The translations under genes were made by a program, and so were the position numbers. Below are positions 10,953-22,689 of a DNA stretch of 64,000 nucleotides, piece by piece; position 1 is the stretch's first letter; each line of letters opens with the position of its first letter. This DNA comes from Larix kaempferi. Its lineage: Eukaryota; Streptophyta; Pinopsida; Pinales; Pinaceae. Below the pieces are notes generated by a model, which saw nothing but the letters and a program-made list of their open reading frames with translations, was not told the origin of the DNA and did not search any database. The stretch is taken from assembly GCA_027924585.1 (NCBI GenBank), contig BSBM01000870.1, positions 2,852,001-2,916,000 on the forward strand. Reading direction: 5' to 3'.

Positions 10953-11640
10953 TCATAAAATGGAATCTACCCCACGTCGATATAAAGTATCAGAGATAAT
11001 AAGGTAGTTCTTCGCATGGCTTTTAAGCTTACGTCGCTCTTCTCGAGAAAAAGTGGTAGGACACCTCAAAGTCTGGAGATATATTAAGATATCTCCATAC
11101 CATGGGTCAGAGGAGGCAATGAGGAAGATATGTTCATCAGGGAATGATGTTTCTTCTTCAACGCGTTCTATGTCACTTGGAAATTCTGAGATTAACTCAG
11201 CGAAAACTAGTGATTTTTTCGATTTGGTTGATTGGAATACCAAATCGAATTCCTGTAGAATCACAATCCATTTATTGTATTTCCCACCGATGATTCATCG
11301 GGTGAGAACGTACTGGAAAGGATTGACTTCTGCTATCACAGTAGTAGTTCGTAAAAGTATATAGTGATGAAGCCTCTGTACCGCATAGACCGCAACAAGT
11401 GCTAACTTATCAACGTGCTAGTATTTAACCTCAGGGGCTATCAATGCACGAGAAAGATAGTAGACAACATGTTCTTGGAACATATCATCTTCCTGAACCA
11501 AAACTATACCAATTGTAGTAAGAGATGCTGCCAGGTATAAAAGAAAATCTTTTGAGTAATCTGGCGGGCTCAACAAGGGTGCTGAAAGGAGTGCCTTTTT
11601 TAAAGCTTCAAAGGATGCTTGAGCAGCTTCATCCCACACA
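10953..11640 (-). pseudogene. Native RNase H and connection region, element B
   Basis: Follows RT in the same frame. LLYLAASLTTIGIVLVQED matches the start of the gypsy RNase H, but the expected Asp after AAS is Leu, so the first catalytic residue is missing. The later EVKY*HVDKLALVAVYAVQRL block matches the E-containing helix, with TAG at 11418-11420. The tail ends at a TGA (10953-10955) in DSIL*CCLTREEA, just before INT. Degenerate native RNase H is usual in elements carrying a second RNase H. Confidence 0.8.
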
Positions 11641-13001
11641 AAGTAGGAATCTTGTTTGAGTAGCCTCATAAAACCTTTGGTAATTTTGGCGTAGTTTATG
11701 ATAAATCGCCGTAAGAAATTAGACATGCCTTGCAGACTTTGAAGTTGTCGCAAGGTGCGAGGAGGAGGCAGATTTACAATCACCTCAACTTTAAGTGGGT
11801 CAACCATTATACCACGATTAGAGACAATGAAACCCAGTAAACGTCCCGATTCGACATAGAACACACATTTATTTGGATTCAAACGAATCTTATATTTTCT
11901 GCATCTTTCAAACACTTGTCTAAGGTGGGCCGGATGGTCCCGTCTCTTTCGAGATCGCGTCGGGAGATCATCCAAGTAAGGCTCTACAATGTGTTTGATA
12001 TCATGAAAAGCAAAATTCATCGCTCACTGGAAGGTAGCTCCAGCATTCTTCAATCCAAATGGCATTTTTCGATAAGCAAAGGTCCCCCATGGGAAAATGA
12101 AAGCTGTTTTATGCTGGTCTTCGGGTTTAATTTCTATTTGAGTGTATCCCGAAAAACCATCCATGAAAGAGAATATCTCATGTCCCGCACAAGAATCTAT
12201 GATTTGATCAATAAATGGTGTGGGATAGTTGTCTTTCGGACAAGCTTTGTTCAAATCCCGGAAGTCAGTACAAACTCTAATAGTGCCTTGCTTCTTATCA
12301 ACCGGAACAGGGTTTGAAACCCATTCCGTCATATCGATCGGATAAATGAAACCGGCTTTGAGCAACTTTTCAACCTCCGCCTTGATGGCAGCTGCTTTTC
12401 TAGGGTTTACGGGATGGAGCTTTTGTCTCACAGGTTTCGCGTTAGGGTATGTCATGATGACATGCTCCACAATGGTTGGGTTAATACCTGGCATCTCCTC
12501 ATATGACCAGGCAAAAACGTCACGGAATTCTCTAAAAAGTTTTGTATACAGAGCTATCTCTTCTGGAGAATAGTCTGCACCAATAAAAATGTTTTCCACG
12601 ACCCCGAGTTTGGTGGAAATGTTGATTGGAATTGTTCTCGATATATTGGCCATATTTCCTTCAGCATAAACAGCTCTCGAAGTAGAAGGAAAAGATGACA
12701 AATCAACCAATCCACCGGGTCTCATAGGGAATTCTCCTCTCTCAATTCTGTCTAGATCAGGAAGCATGTAGGACCTATGATGCATATGTTCCCAAGGTTG
12801 GTCCAGGCCCATCATAACTTCTAAGATGGCTTCATCAGATGGAAAAACCGTATCTAAACAATCGAACGAGTGAGTGGAATTCAGTGACCATGCCAGAGCA
12901 TAGTCCATATCTGACTCAACAAAGACTGGTGGAGTCATGATATGTTCCATTGCAGCGTGTTGAGTTTCCATATAGGCCACCTCTGCAATGGAGGGAGGCA
13001 C
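11641..13001 (-). pseudogene. rt: Reverse transcriptase of element B
   Basis: Classic Ty3/gypsy RT. Fingers: KLLKAGFIYP, TIRVCTDFRDLNKACPKDNYP. Palm: FSFMDGFSGY and IKPEDQHKTAF, then RKMPFGLKNAGATFQ. Active site YLDD in EPYLDDLPT. Thumb: LNPNKCVFYV, GRLLGFIVS, LQGMSNFLRRF. One TGA at 12024-12026 lies between ATFQ and AMNF, where Arg is normal, so CGA became TGA. The upstream part (13001 to about 12700) is the acidic linker from protease. Apart from that codon the domain is open. Confidence 0.93.
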
Positions 13002-13010
13002 AAAAGGTTC

Positions 13011-13991
13011 TCATGTGGTAGGAAGGATCCAAGGATCAGTTCTTAAACCGACCGTAAATGTTTCGGTAGCAGTACCCACATCAGAACGCATAAAAAGAAC
13101 AGGGGAGGGGAGATCGAAAGTGCCTATTAATGACCCATACATCCCTGCTCCTAAACTCTCCTTAACTGGGGTGGTTTGATCAACCAAAGGAATCGTGGTT
13201 TCCGAAGAAGTCTGGTTGTTTCTCTGAGTGAAAGAAATTTGATCGACTGTAACGATCTTACCTTCAAATGGGAACATGACCACTCAAAAAACTGCCAATG
13301 CAATGGCTCGCATGGCATATGTCCAACTCCTGCCTAACAACATATTGTAATCAAGCGGAGCGTCCAGAACTTCTACTTCAACAACAACTGTCTTACCGGC
13401 CAAAGTGACATCAAATGATGGAAAAACTCCATGTGGACAGAAATTTCTGCCATCAAATGCAGTAAGCAGTGTGTTGGAAGGGGCTAACTCAGGAGAACCT
13501 AAATCTTTCCAATAGGAAATTGACATTACGCAAGTCGACGCTCCGTCATCTACTACAGCTCGTCTGATGGTCATTGGACCATGAACGACCTCAATCTGAA
13601 GGGCAACGTGATAGGGCAACTGGTATTTGACATCAGTCATATCAAATCGTGCAGACATGTTGGAGGATTCCATACTCCCAATAGCTTCCAGAAGTGCATT
13701 TCGTTGTAAAGCAAAACTCTGCAAGACTTCTAGAGTAGACATGGCACAAGGGGTCTGGGCTAAATCTTCAACCACATTGTAGTTAGAAGCAGCCCATGTG
13801 TTGGGATTGTGCGATGCCCTCTTCAAGACACCTTTCGAAATCTTGGGCATTGGGTCCATAGGTATGTGGAGTGGAGTGGAGGATTTGGGAATCTCCTTAT
13901 CCTTTTTCTGCGCTTCCGGGGTATAGTTCCTGGCTCTAGTTTGCAAAAGTGCATCCGAATTAACCATGTTTATAAATGTTTGATCAACCAA
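13011..13991 (-). pseudogene. Protease region of element B
   Basis: Aspartic protease with the active-site block AVVDDGASTCVMS (D-x-G-A-S type) and the later LDAPLDYNMLLGRSW segment, typical of plant gypsy retropepsins. In-frame TGA codons at 13284-13286 and 13011-13013 separate it from the linker and RT; the frame is kept throughout. It would cleave the Gag-Pol polyprotein. Confidence 0.88.
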
Positions 13992-14040
13992 AGCGTGTGA
14001 AGTGCCCGCAGTTTTGGAGGTGCCAGAAGTTGAGCCTTGC

Positions 14041-16255
14041 CCTTTAGGAAATGGATCTTTCAGGATGGCAGGCTTCTTTTCTCTTAAGAGCTTCTGGGCT
14101 TCTTCAAGTAGAGGGCATTGGTGAGTAAGGTGGTTCTGCTTGCAAAGTTTACAAGGGAAATTAACCTTCTTTTCCTCTTTGTTACCCTCTTCGGCATTGT
14201 CTTTTTTGGGCTTTTGTTGGTTCCCCTCTCCTTTCTTGCCCTTCTTTTTGTTGTTTGGCTACCGAGGGCCCTTTTGATTGTTTTGGACCTGGTTGACAGG
14301 CTCAGATGTAGAAGGAGAGGTTGTGACAGAAGAAATATCTGCAGTCGAATGTTTGACAGCTAAGGCTTGGACTTGTTTGGTCAGTGCTTCGAAGGCTGCA
14401 GAGTCAAATGAACCCACTATGCCGTCAGCATGTGGTCCTGGTTTGGGTCTACTCAGATCAGTGTTTGATCTCGGTGCGTCAGGTATAATCTCGTACAGTA
14501 AACCAGATTGTGCATAAACAAGGTCTAACTGTTGAGTCCTTAAGATGGCTTCTTCTTCATTGGATACTCCAGATGTCACTACTTCCTTAGAAATATAAGG
14601 AAGGAGTGATTTCAAGTACCACTCAAGCAGGAACTCCGGAGGTATGTTGGCCTTAATGAGCCTCTTCCATCTTCGCCACTCCTGAATGTGGTTAGATAAG
14701 TGAGTGGATTTATTTTGTCTAAAAGTGGACACAAGTTCTGTTTCTACATCATACCGAACAGGAAGCTGGAAGTGATTCAAAAAGATGGTTGCTAGATCCC
14801 CAAAACTAGAGAAAGTAGCCGCAGGTAACTCAATGTACCATTTGGCTGCAGGACCAGTTAAGGTCCTTTGGAACAATCTCAATCTGATGGAATCTTCGTT
14901 TAAAGAATTGGAAGAACACCATAAGTGGAAGGTAGTGACATGGTCACCAGGATCTTCACCTATTTTGCCTTCGAATTTTGGAATGTCCGAAGGTAATTTG
15001 GTGGGAACTGATGGCCATGTGGAATTATGAGACACAGGATCATTTGTCAGTTTAGAAAGGTCTGGCAAATTTAGAGTTGCCAGAAATGGTAGACGAGGTC
15101 GGTAAGATGGTACTTGATGACGAACCACCCATCGTTTGACCCATGAAATGTTGGTAGGGGTTGCCCCCAGCCATCTGGTGATAAGGGTTGCCTCCAGCCA
15201 TGTGCTGATAGGAGTTACCACCCACCATCTGTTGATAGGGGTTGCCCCTATTTAACTGTTGGTAGGGGTTTCCCCCAGCTATTTGTTGATAAGGGTTGCC
15301 CCCTGCCAACTGTTGTTGTACGAAAGAGTTATTAAAATTTCCCCACCCATACGAAAGTGGATTAGTGCTTTGTGGATTCATCCACTGTGGCTGGGTGTTA
15401 GCCCCGCCATATTGCTGGTTAAAGATATTACCCCCTCCCCTTGAGAATAAGGAAAAAGGGGTGTTACTTGCAGGCATGTTACCTTGATTCATGTTAGGGC
15501 CTACAAAGGTATTGAAACCAGTAGAAGCTGATGTGGACGGTGCAGTCATGGTACCCATGACTGGCATGTTTGCAGAAACACTTGGTCCTACTACAGGTGT
15601 GGAAACCCAAGTACTAGGAATCTGATATAACGGTTGAGAAGTAGAAGGTGTTGCACAGCGGCCATACTGCTAGGTCCAATAGTAGGTGTAGGAATAGATG
15701 CCATCGTTGTAGAACTAGGCATACCTAATGTACTAGTGTTGAAACTGAAAGATGGAGTAGGCACAGATGTGGTTTGTGCCTGACTAGGTGTAGCAGTAAA
15801 AGAAGGGTTAATTATGTTGGTGTTCATACCTAAAGTGGGAGTTTGGGGAACCCCCTGTTCACCTCCTGAGTTAGACATCAGATGTCTGGGAAAGGAATGA
15901 TCTGCACTGAAAAGGGGCTGCTGGAAACCAACAGGTGACAGAAGCGGAATTCTAGTATTGGTTAAAGGAGGATTGAAAGGAGTGCTATACTCTGCAGAAG
16001 TAAGATCTTCCACCTCAACTGTACTAAAGTGTTGTTGATCTGTGGTACCTGGTAGTGGTTCCTCAGGAACCTCAATTTCACGGTTTTCTGTTACAGGAAT
16101 TTCTTCAGGTAATTCAGTTTCAGGAGTAATTTCTGAAAAAATACCGAGGTTTACTCGCTGTCGTCTAGCTGGTTGTAAAGGTTCTGTTTCAAGTGGTGGA
16201 AGGTTTTGAAACCTCCTCGATCTACGAAGTTCTTGATTCTCCGTGATTATAAATA
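14041..16255 (-). pseudogene. gag: Gag of element B, with GGNPYQQ repeats and zinc knuckle
   Basis: The reading frame opens near 16255 (ITENQELRRSRRF) but I see no clear ATG until 16013 (MEDLTSAEY). A frameshift near 15650 moves into the frame used by the rest of gag-pol. A tandem 9-residue repeat, GGNPYQQMA-like, about seven copies, spans 15310-15130. The capsid domain follows (PKFEGKIGEDPGDHVTTFHLW; FQRTLTGPAAKWY; FLNHFQLPV). After a TAG (14259-14261) the frame gives a lysine-rich stretch and a CCHC knuckle CKLCKQNHLTHQC (about 14155-14115). Nucleocapsid and protease are fused in frame. Confidence 0.88.
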
Positions 16256-18230
16256 TAAAATAACAGACTAGAACCTAGTGGCCACTACAACTAGGGGGAA
16301 AATAGCACGCCAACTAAAAATTCCTAAGTATACAAACCAGGCAAACAAAGGTGCCTTCTAGAGAAGAGTCTGGGATGATGAGGGCCCAGAACAGATCAAC
16401 GAAGGAAGAAAGACAGTTACCCGGGGTCCACAATACAATGACTAAGGGTGCAAGCGCTAGAATCACCCATCCGCCCTCCCAAAGACCTACAAGGGGTTTC
16501 CTCCCACGTCTGTCTTAGGTACAACAGATATACCCTCTGCTGTCACCTGTGTATGAACCTAGAGTCAGATACTATGGATACCACAACACCGAAAACTCCT
16601 GGGGGAATAGTCACCGGTTGAATCAGAAAGCGTGGGCAGGGTAGCTAAGCCCGAAACTCGAAAGAGTCCCCAATACGCAATCCGATCCTGGTGTATGCTC
16701 GAACAGCAAGTAGGAGGAGTATTCCCACAAACTGATCTCGCAATGACCTACTGCATAGATCCCAGGCAAATTTTGAGTGAGGTGGGTTTACCTATGATAG
16801 TCTCACTACGATTTTTGCGCAATGTGTGATCTTGGGTGGTTTAAGGTGATTTAAACCCAAGATCCTAACCAAAACTAGTTGGTGTAGTGTACCCTAAAAA
16901 GAAAAAATGTTTCTAGTTCATTTTATTAACAAATTTTAGGGATGTTATTACTCAAAAAGGGTAGTGCTTTTGTGTGGCGTGGTTATAACAAGAAAACAAA
17001 AGTGCAATAATATCAAAACTTTCTACAACAAAGCTCTTTTCATTTTTTCATTTACGTCTTTCCACAACTAAAAAATCGAGTAAACCTACTTAAAATTTTT
17101 GTTTTCTTTTTGAAATTATACAAAATATACTAAGTTATCTTGTAACAACAAAAACAAGTTCTATTTACTTAAAATACCAATTTTTTTTTTGCTTTTTAAA
17201 TAAACGAAAAAGAACTATATAAAAATGGGAAGCAAAATAAAACTTTATATGCAATGTGTGTAAGTATGGCTAAAAGTTCTTAGGCCTATAGCTGTCGAAA
17301 CCCTAGCTCGAAAAATACTTGATCTACAGGTTTTTTGCAAAGAAAAAGCCTATAAAATTGAGAACAAAGTGGGAGAAAACAAAGGAGAAAGACACAAAAG
17401 GACTGACCTAAAGTATCTAGCCCTAGCAAGACCACTATGCCAAGCACAAGTAGACAAGCAAGCTGCCTTACTAACACAAAGAAATTGAGAAATGAACTAG
17501 CCTACAGCTGTTTAAAAGCACTTGCAACCAACAAAAAGACAAGAAGTCCAAGAAGAATGAAACTTGACCAAAAAAAAAGACACCCTAGAGGCTCTACCAA
17601 GGACCAAACCCTAAAACAAAGGATGGGAGTAGTAGAGAGCAGAAAAATGTCACCACAAATAGAAGATACAAGAGTATGCAGGTTTGTAAGCTAGCAACAA
17701 GTAGTCAGGGTCTAAAAAAGTGGAAGTGCTCAACACCAAACACTCCCTAGTCTTCCAAAAAGTCAATAAACGGTTCAAAAATTCCAACGGTCAACAAGCG
17801 GTTCAAAAGATGGAAAAAACTTTAAGAAAAGGTTCTATGACTTGACCAAAAGTTAAAAACCTCATGCAACCATCAAAGGGATCCTACAGCAAAGTCAGCA
17901 AATCACCAAAAGGGTTAAAACACAAGCAAACCAAAAATAGAATGCTACAGAAAGTGTACTCTACTGTGTAGTAGAGCAACTCGCGCCCCTACTGAAACGG
18001 GTGCTACTGTATATATAGCACAGTAGCGTATGGGCGCTACTGTATATATAGCAGAGTAGCGCTCATATCTCAAAGGCTTGAAAACTGACTTTGGAAGGTA
18101 TCAAAAACTGATGAAAGCATGCAAGAAACAGGCAAGGGATACCTATAAAGTTCCTCAACACATCAAAGAAGTTAAAACAATCTAAGAAGACAAACAAGAA
18201 CAAGGTTTCCTAGAGCCAAAAACTCAAATT
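16256..18230 (-). other. 5' untranslated leader of element B
   Basis: About 2 kb between PBS and gag with no convincing gene. It is AT-rich near 16900-17250. Near 17940-18083 it holds hairpin-prone motifs (GTGCTACTGTATATATAGCAC; CAGTAGCGTATGGGCGCTACTG) also found in the LTR and near the PMD gene. The last ~110 bases before the PBS are copied at 4088-4202. Confidence 0.7.
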
Positions 18231-18247
18231 CCCCAGTGGAGTCGCCA
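18231..18247 (-). promoter_or_regulatory. Primer-binding site of element B
   Basis: After LTR ...CCGCCAACA and a GAC spacer, the minus strand reads TGGCGACTCCACTGGGG, a TGG-starting PBS form common in plant Tat-type elements. The duplicate at the left end differs by one base (CCGCTGGGG). Confidence 0.75.
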
Positions 18248-18250
18248 GTC

Positions 18251-19293
18251 TGTTGGCGGGAAAATCTACCCTATAGCAAGGAAACTAATGCTATCAACTT
18301 GGTTGGGGTGATAGGTAAGTGTATTGATGCTATAACAGAGACATTTACAAAAAAGAAAGAAGTTGTGGATCTTGGGAACACACCTTTCAATCGAAGTTTG
18401 ATCCTAGCCTTGACTTGATCTCATGTTCAACTTCCAAATCCACCTTCCCTTCAATAAACCTGCAATAACAATACCTTTCTCAAAACATTTTGGGCAATAT
18501 GTAAAGCTTGAAAGAAACAAAAACAATGTTTAACATTCAGCATTGGCCAAAACAGATCCAAATTAAGATGCCATTTCATAACACATTAAAATTGGAACAA
18601 GAAAGACACTTCAACCTTTATTTCTCAAAAGTAGAATGATGTACAAGTATACCTAATCATGAAACAGGCTCCTGTAACTAGATTCTGGGCTCTTGCTCTT
18701 CTCTGGCTTGGATGTCTTCAGCATCAACTCCTCCAATGTCTTAAAGCTTCTCCATTAATTCATCTCAACATCTAGTTTCCAACTTCTAACTCTTCTCCTT
18801 TAATCTTCTTTGTATTTATAGGATTAAAGAAGTAGTTTAGGTCGATATCCAATTATGGAGGAAGTTGAGGGAGTTAGGAAACTACCATCAACTAATCCTC
18901 CTCGATGAATTAATTTATTTTTTAATCATCTTTTAAGATGTACGCGACTCTTATTCAATGGAGTAGCGTATAGGGCGCTACCTTAGAGCTTAACAACTAG
19001 CGCTCATTCGATTTTAAATGGTGAGCGCTACTATGCTGAGAAGGAGTAGCATATACTTGGATATGGGCGCTACTATGATACACTGGAGTAGCGTATGGGC
19101 GCTAGTCTCTTTGAGTAGAGTAGCGCTCATATCTCAAAATGATATTTTTTGGGGTTTTCCAGTAATGTCAAGAAAATGGAATGAGTTGACATATCACCCA
19201 AGGTCAACATGCTCCTCCATCCAAATTGTCCTTTTGTGTGATCAGCAGCTCAAGGTGATCACGGACGGAGAGGTGCAAGTTTGACCTATAACA
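18251..19293 (-). repeat. 5' LTR of element B
   Basis: 1043 bp, TGTTGGCGGG...CCTATAACA, partner of 4203-5245. A TATA box (TATAAATA on the minus strand) is at 18813-18821, so U3 is about 480 bp and R-U5 about 560 bp. The GTAGCG/CGCTAC motif cluster lies in U3 (18960-19140). Confidence 0.93.
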
Positions 19294-19298
19294 TGGTC
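19294..19298. repeat. Target-site duplication of element B, right copy (TGGTC)
   Basis: TGGTC directly after the LTR end, matching 4059-4063. The E accessory reading frame is open up to this point and continues at the other side of B. Confidence 0.9.
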
Positions 19299-21482
19299 TC
19301 AGAAACTCTGAATTCAAATGATTCATGATCAATTTCCATTTTCCTCATTGCTCTACCAATGATAGCCTTCTTTCGTTCGTGAAAGTAGACGGAATCTAGG
19401 TTGTCCACTTGGTGCTGCTTCCTGGGGTTGTATGGGGTCAGTGCCAATTCGTCAGTAGAAACAACCCCTTCATGAGCAATCCCCGGTTGGTCTATCTTTG
19501 GCATATCTAAGTCCATGGCCTATGGGATGGACGGGTTTTGTTTAGGAGTTCTCTCAGCCTGCTCCTTCTCTTGTCTTTCAGCTAGCTCTGCTAATTCTAC
19601 TAGTAATCTGTCTGCCTCCTCCAACAAAAGCCTCCCTTCTTCTTATTGTTGTTGTTTAGCATCCTATTCCTAGAAGATCCTTTCTTGTTCTTCTTTCTGG
19701 GCCTTCAATTCCTCTTCCTTCTGGATTTTGGTAGCTTTTGCTTGTTGCTGCAATTGAATAGCCTGCTCCTGTTGAATTCTTGTGGTCTCTTATTGTTGAA
19801 ACTTGGTAGCTTGTTCATTTTGAACCCTGACAGCCTCTTCATCTTGTCATAATTTGGCAGCCCATTCATTTTGAATCCTTGTTGCTTCCTGATCTTACTG
19901 TTGTTTGATAGTTTGTTCTTGTAGTATCCTGTCCTCTTCCTCTTGTTCCATACCTGTCAAGTCTCCTGATTGGGACACTGATGCCTCCTACTCCTTTTGG
20001 ATTAGACCGATAGGTCTGGGGGCAAGGCTTGTTTTCTTGACGTTCTTGTAGCACTTGCCTAATGCTGTTGAATTTTGAGCACTATGGAAGAACTCTTCAT
20101 CTTGTTCCATAAGATGAGCGTACTCGAAGCTAGTTTTGGCATCAATGATATGCTGGGCAGTTTTACCACAAGGGTCATGCCTTCTGAAGAACTTCGTACC
20201 AAAATGGAAGATTTCTAAATCCTGGACATAGTTTTCTCCTTCCTTGGCCCTTCGGAGGCTGTATGCTCCTATAGTGAAAGGAATTGGTGGATATATTAAT
20301 TTCTTTCTTTTAGTAAGAACCCTACTGATTCCACCAATGCTAAAGAGTTGCCTCAGGGCTTCCCTATGTATCATAAATCTGTAGCATATCTGGGAAGCAC
20401 AAAGGGGACCACAGATCCTCCACTCATTCAGATATAGGTACCTTCTAGACCATGGTAATAATCACTGAATGCCTCAATAATGGGCATGGCATTCTCTGAC
20501 ATACAATCTAGTTCCTCTACAAAAATAAGCTGATATAAAGGCATGATGAATTTCTCGCAAACCTGCTTGTAATAGCTCACATATTTGCTTGCCCATGTGA
20601 GTTGGTAGGCCATGAAGAGAGGTGTCTCCTTTCTGTTCCATGAGCAACCCAAGTAGGGGAAGGTATGTTTGCTCAGTAGGAAATCTATCAAGTATGAAGA
20701 CATAAAGAATTCTGCTTTCTTCTGAGTCATTCCTCCTTGAGCAGCAGTTAGTTGTGAGACCAAGATTTCTGAGATTATATACGCCCAACTAAGATAGTAA
20801 CATTCATAGCTATATGGAATATTATTGGTACCCATCCGAGTTTAAAAATATTGCCATTTGGCATTCCAAAGATCCGGCTCAACATCAGAACAATGAGCCT
20901 ATAAGGAGTTTTCAGGAGGCTGCTCTCATACTCATTATTTTGCCTCTTTCTTATCTGTCTGTCAACTATCATCATCTTCCTAGCGGTTTCCAGCGGGTCC
21001 ATAGGGTGCTATGCTATCCATTCATTATCTAACCAAGCCCTAGCCGGGGGAAATATATAAGTAGCTGTGATATGCTCAGGAGCAAAAGATGCTAGGTTCA
21101 TTCCATTCTTATCATCTATAAACCTGGTGTCAGTATTGACATGGGGAATCAACCAACCAAGCACTTCAGAACATGGGAATAACTCAAGATGAGTTGCTTC
21201 CTTATCGAGACAGGACCTTTTGATATTTGCGTATACCATAGCATCCTCTATGGAGTTTTGAGAGTTGTCTTGATCTCTGATGAATCTATATAGGTCACCC
21301 CACTGAAACTCTAGGGTAGAGCTCCCTGGGGGTACATTGGTGGTAGCTTGTGTATCATCCAACATGGTCTCGAGTGAGGTATCCAGCAAGATCTCTATGT
21401 ATGAATCTGACTCTACCTTTTGCGTGGCTTTCTTCCTTGTAGATATTCTATGCATGATAAACTTGTGGTGAGCCGGGAGCAC
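19299..21482 (-). pseudogene. Accessory ORF of E, N-terminal half (LTR-borne)
   Basis: Starts at ATG 21482 (MLPAHHKFIMHR). Residues 160-380 are clearly homologous to the accessory ORF of element C: both have PY.L...ML.R.FG.PN...FK..W.PI..H, then a 'YLIDFLLS...PYLG..W' / 'FIIDVFCS...PNLGWHW' block. A Q/E-rich coiled coil with short repeats (RIQNEQA, RIQQEQAIQLQQQ) spans about 19960-19540, followed by a linker (LALTPYNPRKQHQVDN) up to the B insertion. Breaks: a TAG after DNEWIA at an expected Gln, a frameshift near 20790, others near 20400, and several TAG/TAA in the Q-rich part where CAG/CAA is expected. Function unknown; no signal peptide or membrane segment evident. Confidence 0.7.
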
Positions 21483-22172
21483 AAATAAGGAGTTTTTGAA
21501 GACATTTAGAGTAAGTAATTAAATGCAATGCTTCTTGTAGATTGAAAAAAATAAAACGTGACAGGATTAGCTTCTGACTAAATGACTTTCGAGCATTATT
21601 AAAAATAGTTATAAAATTTCCAGAACACTCCATTTTCACAATATGAAAGCTATTTTTAAAAGATTGATTGACTAATTCATAGATGCAGTTATCATTTCAT
21701 GATTGTTGGCCTTTACAAATGAATGTGGAGCTATTCATAATGCTACCACTGCAGGCCCGTAAGATTTTCTTAACACCTTCTAAGGTGGTTTTGGCTGAGT
21801 ATTGTTGGTTTTTATGGCCTAGGTGCGAATGGTTTTGTCATTCGGGCGTGATTCTTTCCACGGGGTGAATGCGGATGCAGCGTTTTAACCGAAAACAAGC
21901 ACTAGCTATAGATTTGGGCATGAAATGTAATCTATGTGGGAAAACTACGGCCGTCAAGATGTAAATGGGAATTCTCAGGAATTATTTTCTTATCAATGGG
22001 AAAGATGCGTGAGAGAAACTTACTTAGGACGTCGAGTAAGTGATAGTGGGAAAAATCCTAGATGCGTATGTGAGGATAGGGCCTTCCAGGCCCTAGTTCA
22101 CATAGGGTGTCTTCGCATCCTCATTACTTTGACTTAAACTAACCGCTTAATGGGTATAGGTTCGTTTGGCAC

Positions 22173-22186
22173 ATATATATATATAG
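22173..22186 (-). promoter_or_regulatory. TATA-like tract upstream of the E accessory ORF
   Basis: ATATATATATATAT on the minus strand, about 690 bases upstream of ATG 21482 and downstream of the GC-motif array. It could be a promoter for the accessory ORF, separate from the genomic promoter at 2600. It may also be a simple AT repeat. Confidence 0.3.
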
Positions 22187-22689
22187 AAACAAAAAGCTAC
22201 CAAAAAGAGTGTAATTTCAACTGAGAACCTTGGATAACACAGAGGGGAGGGGCAGAGCACCTACCTTTTAGTTTTGCAGTATCTCCTGGTGGCTAGTGGA
22301 TGTTCCGAGATGGGCGGCAGTGCAGTCAGAGGTTTAATATCGAACGGAGAGCTATGTTCTCCCTTGGCAGTGGTGGAGTGATTTTTTTTTTTTTAAATTC
22401 CGTTCTATGCATTCATATATGGGAGGCATTAATTTCACGTACGTGATAGGTTGGAGAATTGATGAGTACGTGGCTGGAGGTAGACGGGTATTTAAAACAT
22501 CACATGACCACACTAATGACCCTACCAATTCCGTATTCGCACGTTTGTCCAAATCGCTTTCCGTGCCAAGCGGCAATTTTACTGTTACGTTTTGCGCTTG
22601 TAGCGGCTGTCTTAGTGTTAATCTTTGCACTGATGGGCTGCGCCAAGAATTGAGCTTGGGGCTACATCCAAGGATGAGGCTTGATTATG

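Larger units (their letters stand above)
4064..19293 (-). mobile_element. Element B: complete Ty3/gypsy retrotransposon with antisense PMD gene
   Basis: 15,230-bp element flanked by TGGTC. Minus-strand order: 5' LTR (19293-18251), PBS (18247-18231), long leader, gag, PR, RT, RNase H, INT, extra RNase H, then an antisense PMD gene, tandem repeats, a G-rich PPT and the 3' LTR (5245-4203). Both LTRs are 1043 bp with about twenty substitutions by eye, so it is fairly young. From about 15.6 kb down to 9.9 kb the gag-pol stays in one frame, broken only by seven nonsense codons. The antisense PMD gene and 3' tandem repeats are known traits of the Tat lineage of plant Ty3/gypsy elements. Confidence 0.93.

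Noticed and set aside
19646-19852. Plus-strand leucine/phenylalanine-rich ORF resembling a membrane peptide
   Set aside because: It is the exact antisense of the Q/E-rich coiled coil of the E accessory ORF.
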